Shown here one piece after another: positions 11,415 to 23,500 of a stretch of 64,000 nucleotides of DNA (the stretch's first letter is position 1; each line of letters begins with the position of its first letter). Under the pieces are notes generated by a model. It was not told the DNA's origin, ran no database searches, and saw only the letters and a list, made by a program, of their open reading frames with translations. Origin of the DNA: Onchocerca volvulus. Lineage: Eukaryota > Nematoda > Chromadorea > Rhabditida > Onchocercidae. The translations under genes were made by a program, and so were the position numbers. The DNA lies in NCBI GenBank assembly GCA_000499405.2, contig HG738138.1, positions 24,912,765 through 24,976,764 on the forward strand, written 5' to 3'.

Positions 11415-13690
11415 TTGATAATAAAGCATTAAGAAAAAAATCTACTGCATTAATTAGATCAAATTAAGGGATTCTAACGGGCAAAGATCTTATGCACAGC
11501 TATATTTGATTTGTAATCGTTAAGCGTGAAGATCGAACTTTCAAGGTCATTTCTAGTCTTATCGAAACGTTGCAATAATATAAATTGTAATAATTCAACA
11601 ATTGGGACATGAGATAATAACACAACCTACCAAAGCAGACATATCATGATAGCACAGTATTAAATACTTTAATGGAAGGTTCACGTGGTTCACGTTCGGT
11701 TCAGAGTGATTCACCTCAGACTGAATTATATACCAATAAAAAACGATGTAACTGCTTGCATGATTTGTTGTAACTTATCATACGGAAAATAATGAAAGGT
11801 ATAAACGTGTAAATTGTACCGTTGACGTTAGCATTTTCCATTTCAACAATCTTTTTCGATGCTAATAAAAGCAATTCTATGTTGATAATAGATGAATGGA
11901 CTTATCATAATCACTAATTATTTTTTCTAACACGTTTCAGATAATTTAAAAAAAATAATGCAACCTAATCACATGAACAATATATAACAACTATCATTTC
12001 ATATTCTTTTATTTTTGATTTTCTGTATGTTTCTTCATATTCCATTTTTTATATTTTTCAAATTTTTAGTATTGTTGATGTAATATTTCATGAAATAGAA
12101 TTTTAAATTACAAAAATAGAATTGAATTATTTTAAACTTTAACAATTTATCACTTTGTTACATTTGATTTGTCCGACTTTTCAGTTGCTATTAAATTATG
12201 TGGTGATAACGTCGGTGTCATCTTTACCTCTTGCAAATCATTGGCTCGATGTCCAAAAATGGAATATTTCTTAGCTTTCAGAATTTCTTGATCTTTACTC
12301 ATTCAATTTTCAATGTTTTATTGCTAAATCATATAACAAATCTTAAATTAAGCCACAAATTTTATTAAATTAACAAATTCTAATTTCTTAAGCCACATTT
12401 GTCATTATTTTTATCGAAATTCATCGATTAAATTAATAATTACCAATATCATTATCGTCATTTGGTATTTTTATTCCCATTTCACATTCCGCTCGTAATG
12501 CTGCTTGATATACGTCAGCAAAATGCCTTTTGTACTGTCTTTAATTTAAAATATAATTTAAAAATTACATCTACATGTAATTAATTGCAATTATCATATT
12601 TACAAATATATGAACATTTATGTTATCATGCATAATTTTAGTTTGTTTTTTAAATTTTCTTTTATCAAATTTTTTCTATTTTTTTTTTATTTTTTTTTTT
12701 TTATAAGAAATGTTTTGACAAAAAGGTTGAAAAAAGAAAAATGATGCAAATAAATTTTCAAAAAAAAAAAAAGAAATCATGCAAATATTAATAACATAAA
12801 TAGCACTACAATTAGCGAATTTCTTTAATTTTAATTTGCGATTTATTTTCACACAAAGTTTGTTGAGATGAGAAGTATAGAAGCAAAAAAAAATTCATTG
12901 ATTCCACTCATCAAATTCGAAAATTTTAAAAAGTTATTTTTAACGAACTAAAAAGGAAAAAAGCGTTTGGTACTAACAAATGATATTAAATGCTAATTAT
13001 AAATCAAGTATATAAGGAAACATATTAATCTTAATTTTCCGAGAAAGAATTTCTCAGTTGACATCAAATAAATGTTTTCTCAATTCTATGCTTGCAATCT
13101 TGGTACTTGGAAATTATCGGAATTTTTTTTATTAAAGAAGAAATTAAAGTTTATTAATAAATTATTTCTTATTAAAATATTGGGAAATCAAATCAATAAA
13201 TTGAGTTTTATCAGAATATTGCAATGAAAATAATCCGATTAAATTGATCACTGATTTCATCCTTTATTGATTTTCTATTTATTAAAGAATTGTAAACACA
13301 TGTGTAAAGGGTTATAATGTATACCGCTGCACCAGCTTTATTTTAAATTATTAAATGAATTATATTTCGTTGTGTTTTCTACTTATAGCATTTTTAAATG
13401 ATATATAATAAGTTTATGATTAACTGGAAGCTAAAAGAATGCCTCATTTCCTTACTTGATTTAGTTTATTTCACCCGAATTTTGCTTATTTTACTCACAT
13501 TCTATTTAAATAATCATAATTAATTTATTTACGAAAATGAAATTTGAAATATTTCAGAAATCGCATCACTAATTGTTTTCCTTGCTGTATTTTTTTATTA
13601 TTGACCAATTTTATTTTCTTCTTATTTTATCAATGGTAGTTCATCAGCTTATCACCACCAATTTAATAGACCAAAAATAGCTTGCGATTT
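11415..13690. repeat. Segmental duplication, copy B (left part only)
   Basis: Matches copy A from ~125 to ~4750 but lacks A's 1440-3840. The right edge is sharp: A continues past 4750 while this copy changes to unrelated sequence after ~13690. The continuation of A reappears at ~33082. Apart from the broken exons at 12150-12538 it holds no gene. Confidence 0.85.
12150..12538 (-). pseudogene. Broken copy of the 901-3390 gene (last two exons)
   Basis: The last exon (12244-12150) is still fully open, ends in TGA and differs from its counterpart by a few substitutions. The preceding exon (12538-12444) is 95 nt instead of 94 because of one extra A, which shifts the frame. The two earlier exons are deleted. 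It is therefore a non-functional partial duplicate. Confidence 0.75.
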
Positions 13691-15882
13691 CCTTATCACT
13701 ATTCCTTCCTTGCTTATTTTTTGCTCTTTTTATGGTCCAAATTATTCGCTGATCATTAAATTTGCAAAATATTTTTTTAATAAAAATTATTACCAAATTT
13801 CCCAACTTTTATCTACTCTTAAAAATTTTTTGTTTTTTTTTGCTTTCATTTTTTTTTTTAAGAATACTAAAATAAATTTTTAGCAAATTGATTAAAATAT
13901 CAATTGAAGCATTCGTAGACATCTACCTGAACGATATTTTTAATTTGTTTTTACTATTTTATTTTATATTAAGAAATTATTAAAGATTATCTTAATTTTA
14001 TTTCAATAACTATTTTATTGTTATTAATAAACTATTCTTTCAATTATTTTAATCTGTTGGTCAGTTTTATTACATCTGTGTTATTTTCTATTTGTCTGAT
14101 TAATTTCTTATTTTAATTCCCAATTATTTGACTTCATTTTAATATATTAAATGTAACAAATCTTAAATTTTTATTATTTAAAAAAATAATATTATTAAAC
14201 TCCTGAAAATACGAGAAGATGAAATATAATAATTATTTTACAATGGTTGCTTTGTAGATTTGTTTTGTTAAATTTGGTTTTCTTTGTAAGAATGAAGATT
14301 TATATTTTATTATTGTTTGTTTGGAATGAAAATATCAATTGAATTTATTAAAAATATTCTATTTTATTTGTTTCATTTGCATAAATAGCGAGTTATATTT
14401 TATTACTATTTTTTTGGGATGAAAATATCAATTGAATTTATTATAAATTTTCGATTTATGATTTATGCTTTCCAAAATATATATATTTTTACAAATATTT
14501 AAGTAATCGAATTCATTTCTTTTGCCATAATTAACATTTTATAATCATTATTTTTGTAAGTAATTAAATTATATATTCAAAAATATCGTTGAAATGTAGA
14601 AAAAATTGGAAAGACTATAAATCATAAAGAGAAAATTTCATTTGATTAATATTATCTACCATCGCCGTTTGCATCTAAAAACTTGTTTTTGTCCAAAAAA
14701 AAAGGGAAAAAAAAACCTGTTTTCGTTTATTTTCTTTTTTTCTTTTATTTGAAAAAAATGAAAGTTTGTTGAAATTGAAACACATATTTTGTTTTTGTTT
14801 CAGTTTTGCTTTTCATTTTTAGCATAAGTCTTACCTTGATAAAAATATCAGGTGAGAATTTTGAATCATTCAAATTTTCCAATAACAATGATAAATTATT
14901 AAGAATCCTAATCTTCCCTAATTTTTCTTGAGCTTTCTAACAAACTATTTCTAGTTGATTGTTATGTACTAGAGAAAAATTCAATAAATTAAAGAACGTT
15001 ACAAATTCAATCTTTCAATCTTCAATGAATTTTAATTATTCAGCAAATTTGTTATGATTTTTATTGAAAATAATTTTCGGAACAAAATGGAAAAATATTT
15101 TTTCAACTAATTTAAGCACTCATAGTCATGTGATAAATATATATATTTAAATCTCATAGTTTGAAGCGATTTTTTCGGAGTGATCCAAAAGTTTAATGGT
15201 TAATGATAAGCTATGATAAAGATTTGATTTTCTCGGTTCGCTATAATCAAGCAATTAATCAAGCAAAATTATTTATTTTTTATTGTTGCTGTTTCAAAAT
15301 AAATTGCTATATATTTTTCATTAACAGCAAATGAAACAAGATTTAATGTAAAATCGTTTATAAGTTTATCGAGAATTATACTCATTTTTAATCATGAGTA
15401 TAACTTTAGATTAATTTTTGAAAACTTAATATCTATTTTTGAATACATTAATTGCTTGCGGAAAAATAATAAAACTATTTTTTTATCTATAAATCGCAAG
15501 TGTTTTCAATGCCTAGCACATATTATTTTGGAATTCGATAAGATCGTGGTCATTTTATGCTTTAAAAAAAAAAAAAAAATTTATTGTTTGTTTGGAATAT
15601 TACATATATAAGTTGACTAACTTTTTTCAAAAATAAAAATAAAAATAAAAAAATAAAAAAACAAAAAATAGTAAACTATGTATATTAACTTAAATCAAAA
15701 TTGTCATCGTTATTATTATCATTATTACTATTATTATTATTAATCCTTTGCTTCTATTTTCTTTGATTATTTATTTTTAGACATCAAAGAAAATGATTCA
15801 GAATACTGAATACAAAAGTGCATGTAATCATTCATTAATGATAATTTCTTGAATTCTTTAATTTATGAATAGAATTTATTAG
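13691..15882. other. AT-rich intergenic stretch without a gene
   Basis: No exon or RNA gene seen. It contains T/A homopolymers, a short ATT microsatellite (~15705-15745) and a ~100-bp direct duplication. In the duplication, GAAAATATCAATTGAATTTA occurs near 14327 and again near 14420. Confidence 0.6.
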
Positions 15883-16656
15883 ACTCTAAAATCTGTACCT
15901 ATACCTACCTGCAATGATGTCGATGATATCGATGAGTCTTTAAATACTCTAATTCCTTATAATTCTAATACTCCTTATGATATGTATGAACTTGTTGAGA
16001 AAGTGTGTGATGAAAGGAAATTTTTTGAACTGAAGCCTGATTTTGCTCGTAATGTTCTAATTGGTTTTGGTAGGATTAAAGGGAGTACTGTTGGTATTGT
16101 TGCAAATCAGCCAATGTATCTTGCAGGGTGCTTAGATATTGATTCTTCAAGAAAAGCTGCAAGGTTTATAAGGTTCTGTGATGCATTTAATATTCCTATT
16201 ATCACACTCATTGATGTTCCAGGGTTTTTGCCAGGTACAAATCAGGAATATAATAATATAATACAACACGGGGCAAAACTACTTTACGCTTATGCCGAGG
16301 CAACTGTGCCGAAAATTAGCGTAATTACTAGAAAAGCGTATGGTGGCGCATACATTGTTATGAATTCTAAACATCTGAGAGGTGATATAAATTACGCTTG
16401 GCCGACTGCTGAAATAGCCGTGTTGGGTCCTGAAAGTGCAGTTGAAATTATATTTCGACATGAAAAGGATCAGCAAGCCTTAATTAAGGAATACAGAGAA
16501 AAGTTTGCTAGTCCGTTTTTTGCTGCATTGTATGGTTATGTTGACAGTATAATAGTGCCAAGTAAAACACGGTACCACCTTCATAAAGCATTAGAGCTAC
16601 TCAGAAACAAAAAAGTAGAAGGGATATGGAAAAAGCATGATAACCTACCTCTGTGA
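15883..16656 (+). pseudogene. pccB: Wolbachia-type pccB, 3' half (nuclear transfer)
   Basis: An uninterrupted 257-codon frame ends in TGA. It corresponds to the C-terminal half of the propionyl-CoA carboxylase beta chain (carboxyltransferase), which normally has about 510 residues. Visible family motifs are GFGRIKGSTVGIVANQP, DVPGFLPGTNQEY, HGAKLLYAYAEATVPK, RKAYGGAY and YAWPTAEIAVLGPESA, and it ends KKHDNLPL. There is no intron. Wording such as YIVMNSKHL and EIIFR and the adjacent bacterial-type tRNA favour a Rickettsiales/Wolbachia source over the nematode's own mitochondrial gene. The frame runs back past the ATG at 15982 to a stop at 15880; homology seems to start near 15890, which marks the 5' junction. 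The N-terminal half and any bacterial promoter are missing, so it cannot make an active carboxylase. The open frame suggests a recent transfer. Base composition is clearly less AT-rich than the flanks. Confidence 0.85.
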
Positions 16657-16690
16657 TTTTCTTCTAAGTTTTTATTTTGGATATAGTCAG

Positions 16691-16740
16691 TGTGCCGTTA
16701 CCAAGACTTGAACTTGGGACCTTATGTTCCTTTCTTAACC
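16691..16740 (-). pseudogene. 3' half of a bacterial-type tRNA-Leu
   Basis: On the minus strand the T arm is perfect (CCAAG-TTCAAGT-CTTGG). It is followed by the acceptor strand TAACGGC and an A discriminator. Upstream are a variable arm and an anticodon loop readable as GTTAAGA (UAA, Leu). The 5' half (acceptor, D arm, 5' anticodon stem) is missing beyond 16740, where the sequence turns into AT-rich nematode DNA. This marks the 3' junction of the Wolbachia-type insert. The isotype is inferred from the loop and discriminator only. Confidence 0.65.
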
Positions 16741-16809
16741 ATAACATTAATCATTGAAAATGTTATCTTGAATATTAATACATTTATTTGTAGTAATAAT
16801 TGCCATAAT

Positions 16810-16911
16810 CACTTTTTTTATTACATTTATAAATAGATTGCTTAAAATACTCCTTTTTTATTACATTTATTACTCACTTTTTATTACATTTATAAATAGA
16901 TTGCTTAAAAT
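16810..16911 (+). repeat. ~64-bp direct duplication
   Basis: TTATTACATTTATAAATAGA and the following TTGCTTAAAAT occur twice, starting near 16818 and 16881. The region from the insert end to the OATP 5' end (16741-17434) is otherwise featureless. Confidence 0.8.
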
Positions 16912-17424
16912 TTTCAATTTTTTTTTTTCACGTTACAAATACATTGACGAATATTTTCCATTCGTTTTTTTTATAATTAATTCAATATTAAATTTTCATG
17001 TTAAGTTAAAAATTTGTGTTAAGAACCGTTGTATTTCTAACAATATGTTACTAACTAGCATATCGTTTTTAGATTGTTTTGTTGGATATTGATACTAATT
17101 AATTAATTACTACTATATTTAATGAAACAGATATCGTTGATGTTCAGGTATTATTATCGTTTGACATTTTCATATTAAGACACAATTTCTGCTTTGATAT
17201 AGTCAGGTATTAATTCACTTACTCATGGGCAAAGAATTTTTGAAATTTAAAATTGAAGTAGTTGATGAATAAAAAATACATCTATATAAATAAAAATACA
17301 TTTTTAAATATGCGAGAGTGTTAATGTGCATATGTTTGAGTAAATTTTTAATTTCTGCCAAAATCAAACTTGCGAATAAGTGAAGTTGAAATATTGAAAG
17401 AAATTTAAAATTAAAGCAATTGAT

Positions 17425-17434
17425 TCAATTTCAG
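17425..17434 (+). promoter_or_regulatory. Candidate trans-splice (spliced-leader) acceptor for the OATP gene
   Basis: TTCAATTTCAG lies 76 nt upstream of the ATG at 17511 with no matching upstream donor in view. This is the usual arrangement for a spliced-leader site in nematodes. It is inferred from the motif only; it could be a cis acceptor for an unseen 5' exon. Confidence 0.4.
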
Positions 17435-17510
17435 ATCACTTTTTAAATAATTTTCAAATTCCTTTTCACTCATTCAATTTATCAATAGCCTTGTTACTGA
17501 TTGGTTTATA

Positions 17511-20500
17511 ATGTCTAATCAAAAGGAGGTAAGTATTTAATAAAAGCAATTAATTTTGAAACAAAATTAAATTCAAATATACCAGCCGATGTAGGTTCTT
17601 TCATTACGTTTTTGCAATAGTCTGGCGTGAATGCAATGCTTTGAGTTCCAAATTTTTTGATTTCAGAATAATTTTTCAATTCTCATTTAAAGTTCAAAAA
17701 AACTTTTAACTAGATTTAAGACAAATGAAATTTAATTTAATGTGCTGTGCACGGTAAATTAATATTGTATAGATGTTATTTAGAAGTTTATTTCAGGTTA
17801 TTGGTTTCTTCATACTTTTTCTTACTGTTTACTTTTTGGAATCGATCGGAGGCTTTTTTATGGCAAGGTTGGCATTGATAAATCAATAACAAAATTTTTG
17901 ACTTTATCATCATAGGAAAAAAAATAAATTGAAATTTCATTTATCTTCCGTTAAATCAATACTAACTCTAAGAATTACAGTGTCGTGGTATCAATCGAAA
18001 AGCAATTTCAAATATCGAGTCGTATGTCTGGTTTGATGGTTTCTGCTGGTGATTTCGGTTATATACCATCAGTGGTTTTTGTTAGCTATTTTGGTAGCAA
18101 GGTATTTTCAATATTTTCTACTTCATTTCACGACTAATTTATACATGAAGTTTTCTGTAATGATTGATCTAAAAGCAACTAACAAATGTAAATTTTTTTT
18201 TTCTTTGACTATAATTATTCATTAACTTGATGCTATTGAAAAAAAATTTTTTTTTTAACAAATAATGAAGCAATTGGGAACTACTTTTATTAATGCATGG
18301 TAAAATTCCTTAATGATATCGATGAATATTATTACTAGCTGTTTAACCTGGTAACGCTCCTCGTCACAAGTTTTATAAATGTTAAGTCAATCCATTACTT
18401 CATAAATAGAATTAAAATATTATACCTCGTAGCTATTTGATAGCCACAGAGATATATGCCATTGATATTGAAGAAAAACATAAGTCAGTGTTCACAATAT
18501 CTTGAAATCTGTTTTAAAAAATTCAAATCGGTTTGAACTATCGAATTGGAACCCTTGGAATTCCGAAAATTTGCTGTTGCTATATCGATCTTTGTTATTT
18601 ATCTGTAAATTGCAGCGTTTTGGTGGTAAAAATTTGGTGCAAACATGTTTTTTGTCCTTTTGAAACTGTGTTGCGCCAATTGATCTTTAGTATGTCTTGT
18701 TTACAATAATTGTCATGGAGTTTTTTTGACATCTGCTTCGCCCACATCTAATATGTTTAATTTCACAATACATGTGAGTATACAATATTTTTTGTTGTTC
18801 CATTGTCTGTGTTGATATTGAGATGTCTGTTTGCCGACTCTAGAACATGCAAAATATAATTAATTGTCCATGTGAGAAACAATTTGTCTCTAAATCTAAA
18901 TCTGCACAATTCTAAGGTTTGATTCTGAACTTTGTTGATAATGATTGCAAACGCTAATCGAATTGTGAGTTGCAATCTCTTAAACTGGAATGGCACATCC
19001 ATTGGAATCATAGGAATGCGAAGAATAAGGACATCTTAACTTTTGAAAGGTTCTGTCAAGATTGCTACCTCCACGACATTGCTCATTAATTTTCTCACTA
19101 CAAGTCACCTGCCGTTGCAGAGTTTTGATTGGTTGATATTTCGCGGCATGATAATTGGCACGCCGATTTTCAGATGCAACACGTGCGGTGGCATCCCTGG
19201 CAAATCGAGTGAATTCAAAAATTCTGTTGGATTCTTAACTGCTTCATCTGCTTCCACGATGGTGTCGACGACTTATATGTGACTATTCACTTTGAATTTC
19301 AAGATGTATAATATCGTTGAATTCGTGGCGTCTTTGTTCTTGGCTGCAAGAATAACTTGTTCACTCAGCCAATCGTGATTCCTATAATTGATTAGAATAT
19401 AAAGAAATACTTTTTCAACCAACTCTTCTTTTGACGTTAGTAAATTGCAAAAGTTATGAGACATTGAAATTCATCCTGAGATCAGATCAACCGGCACCTT
19501 TCCGTTCCCAGTTTTCAGCAATTGATGTAACAGTATCCATCCGAACTGATCGATCGTTTTGCAGCTGGACATGTATATTTTTAATTAGTTTCAATGTCTT
19601 TATGTGTCGCCACAAAGTAGAGTATCTAAGTTAAGATTTATTTCGTTCGCTGGTGTTGATCGAGGAATCACGGGTAATGTTTGTCTGAAATTTCCTGCAG
19701 GCAATATTAATGCGTTCCGAAATTGACAAACATTTCTACGTAAATCTTGCAATTAACGATCAAGGGCCTCGATCGATTTTTTTGTACACCATTGTACATA
19801 AAAAATTATTAAATTAAATTAAACTAAAAAAAATACATGCATTCATTTGTGGATGACTGTTCTTCCTTAGTTTGATTTGCAACTAATCGTCTCATTCCTT
19901 CCGCTGCGTGAATACGACGACCTAAGTTTGATCTTCTGCACTGATTCTGTTGAGAACGATACAGATCTGAAACTGCAGAACAGATCGACGTGCAACACTG
20001 CATCCCCAAGTCTGGCTCCACGTAGTTCTGCTTGAATTTGAGCCATTCTTTGCCTTGTTCGCTCGTTTACTGATGTCCGTTCTTTCTCAGTTGGATTTGC
20101 AACTAGTCGTTGCAATCCTTTCGCTACGCGACTGCGATGACCTAAGTTTGATCTACAGCGAGAGCTTATTAGGATAAAGTAAGCAGATCGATTGACCTAC
20201 TATTCTCAAAATGACTTTTGTGACAGGTAAGAAAAAAAGTGGATATATACAAATAGAAACATGCTTTTATTCGAAGGCAAAGTTATGTCGAAACTTGAAA
20301 GCAGTCAATGGAGAGTTTGCAAAGTTACGTGGCAAGTAAAAGCGATCAATAAATTCAGTCCGCTCACCTATTTCAAAAATCAAAAAATTAATGAAAAGCT
20401 TAGAAAGCTTAGGGTCATATGTATATAAAAATTTGAAATCGGTTACGCGCCTATTCGAATGTTACTTGCGTGAAAATAGATTTGAATACAATGTTGCGAG

Positions 20501-23500
20501 AAAATCTCGGATCAATCGGTGTTCACTCACTTCCTCTTACCTGTCAGGTGTGAAGGACGAAAAAAATAGATGTATTTAAATAAAACAACGACTCAATTTC
20601 AATGCAACATTGGGTCAAAATTTGAAAGCAATCGGTGAAGAGCTTGCAAAGTTACGTGCCAAATAACAATAACTGTGATTTACATTTTTTTTTTCCTTTT
20701 TTTTTTATAGATTCATAAGTTTTTGGAAGAAACAATGAAAAATAAGCTTGATTTTATTTGTGATGAATGTTGCTTGATTATATATGATAGAATTCTGTAA
20801 CAAAAACATAACCAATTTTTCTATTAATTATTAATTAATTTCCGATGTAAATTGCTGATTAATTTTAATGTAAATCGTAAATATCAGCACTGTACAAGTT
20901 CTTTTTTTTTTCGAGAAATTCTTATCAAAGTAAAAAAAAAGCCACCCTTTTTTTCCTTCCTTTGAATACTTGAAAAGACTTTTTCGTAAGAAAACGGAGT
21001 AAAATAATATGGTTTACGTTCAAAAGTAATCAATAACTGACAAAAAAAAAAAAAAATTAAAGAACTGATTACAAAATAATTATCTCGTTAAATACACCAC
21101 TGGTTTCAAAACTTACAGCAAAGAGTGATATAACTTTCTGTTGAAATATAGAATTTCATCACAAACTCATTTCAATCATTTCAAGTAAAATTCTAAGCAG
21201 CATATCCTTACAAGAAAATAATAATTTCTCTTATTTTCTCAGTTCGCTACTTTTGCAATGTCAGAACTGATTAGATCTAATTGCTTGTCACATTTCTAAT
21301 TAAATGTCAATTAATAATGATGTAATTATAATCAATTCACATAAACAAGTAATAGAAGTTGCGGAAAAAATAAATTTTTCGAGTTAATTTTTCAGATGAA
21401 AGGTAATTGTAGCAACAAAAGAAAAAAACAGTTAAAATGAAAACATTTGGCCATGCAGATTTTATCTCAATTTTTTAAATCAAATTTGAGCATATTTATT
21501 TTAGGGAAACCGAGCCAGATGGATCGGTGCTGGTAGTTTGATGATTGCATTCGCTGATATTCTTATCAGCATGTCGAATTTCCTTTTTCCGGTGCAAACT
21601 GTCTATCTTAATTCAACATTTGTTGGTAATATATATACCGAAAATATTTATACGAATATAAAATAATGTTCAGATAGAAAGCAAATAATTGTAACTAAAA
21701 GAATTCGAATGAAGTTTGGAATTATGTAAAATGAAACGTCATTCTACATATATGTTCTAGAGTTGTACGTTGATAAAAGGAGGCAAAGTAAATAAAATAA
21801 TTCACAGGTCTATACATGATATAATAATTTTTCTTCCATTTTACAATTTTTTGTTTTTTTCAGAATCAAGCTTAATTTCTGACCGGAATCGTCTGAATGA
21901 TAGTATAAAAGCTAGCACATTTCTAAATTATGCAAAAACTGTTTCAAGTGTTGAATCAATTACGGTAAATATTCATTATTTATTTTTATATGAATTTTTT
22001 ACGATAATTTTGTTTCATATTTTTACATAGATATAATTCGTAATTCAAACAAACTTGATTTATGTATTAATGACTTGAAAAAAATTCGCTAATATTAAAT
22101 TGAACGTATTTTTTAATCAAATTTCTTTTAACTTTTTTTGTATATTTTATGCATATTTTACGTCAATGCATTTTTATAGCAAGAATCTATTTACAGGAAG
22201 ATTTCATTTACATCAGAATCATTTTAGCAATCGCAAGTGGTCTGCGTAAAATATGACGGATGCTTACGTTTTGTTGGATTAAAATTTTGGAAAACTTGGA
22301 TGAGCTAATCTTCAATAATTTCAGCTAGACCAAACGTTGAAATCATATAAGCTAAATACAACGTTACGTGAATTTGTTGATAACGAACTTTCATCGTGCT
22401 ATCAATATCAGAATACTTCCAATCAATTATGCAACGTATTTTTTGTTAGTTTTTCAAGTTTTAAAATTCATGCGATCTTTTCAACTATTCGAAAATTCAA
22501 TGCAGTTTCCCAGAATATGTCTATTCTTACATAAATCGTTGAATTTAATCATTACAATTTGAAACTTTTAATTTTAGAGTTTCTTGCAACGATTAAATCA
22601 TCCTAATGTAACGGAAATTTCAAATATACGCATTCTGATTAGCTCACCATTTTCCTTCTGCAACGCGATGTTCAACACACTTAAACGAGAAGTTTGTATT
22701 TTGCATTATTTAAAATTAAATTAAATTTCACAGTATTTACATTTTAAACCAGAATACAATTACTTATCACAACAGTGTAAAGTTAATGTTACATATTGCT
22801 AAAGAGAAATATATGAAAAACTTTAGTTTTTAATTTTTATTTAATTTCTTTATCTGAAATGTAATGAATAATTGTGAGGAAAAAATTCATTTTTTTTTTT
22901 TTTTTTTGTGTTATCCTATTACTATATTATTTTGTTTTGCAGTCACGCTTTTCTACAATAATATTTCATTTTCCGATTAATTGAAGCTTAGTAGACTGTG
23001 AATATAGCATATTCATTAAGATAGGATACAGATTTTGAAATATTAAAAATAGTACAAAAATACTTTCAATTGTTTGGAAAAAAAATCGCACATTTAATTA
23101 ATAAAGATCAGAATTGTTTGGTGAGAAAAGTAGGAAAATCAAATTTGAGTAACAAATAATATTCACTGAGTAGAATTTTAATATTATTAATCATCTAATC
23201 CTCAGTCAATGCAATAATAAGTGAGCAATTCTCGAGTATTTCAGTGCTTTTTCAGGAAATACATATTATTTTTTTTTTTTCATTAATATAAGTGGAATTT
23301 TTACATTGCTACATTTATTATCTTATCTTGCAGATCAATAAAGTTCGCTGTCTAAGTGGATCATCAAACATGGGACCGTTCATTATGATATTTTCCGGCT
23401 TACTTATCCTTGGTATTGGCCGAACAATGCCTTATTCACTTGGCCTTCCTTTAATTGATGATAATGTGAAACGACAAAATTTACCACTTTATTTTGGTTT

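Larger units (their letters stand above)
18340..20700 (-). mobile_element. Decayed Helitron in OATP intron 3, minus strand
   Basis: Helitron protein pieces read leftward from the head-like sequence at ~20660-20700 to a CTAGCTG...GGTAACGCT end near 18340. The right part is rearranged. The sub-terminal motif TTGAAAGCAATCGG with GCAAAGTTACGTG occurs twice (20300-20340 and 20610-20665), and the leader ORF is partly duplicated. A single relative of the 24-bp minisatellite is present near 18615. It lies opposite to the direction of OATP transcription. The rest of the intron (18102-18340, 20700-21504) is plain AT-rich DNA. Confidence 0.7.

Noticed and set aside
16279..16476. Minus-strand 65-codon frame
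   Set aside because: Shadow of the pccB frame on the other strand.
15883..16656. Host mitochondrial PCCB exon
   Set aside because: No intron, Rickettsiales-like wording and a bacterial-type tRNA half directly downstream favour a Wolbachia-derived insert.
19043..19634. Plus-strand frames at 19043-19282 and 19431-19634
   Set aside because: Antisense shadows of the Helitron helicase remnant.
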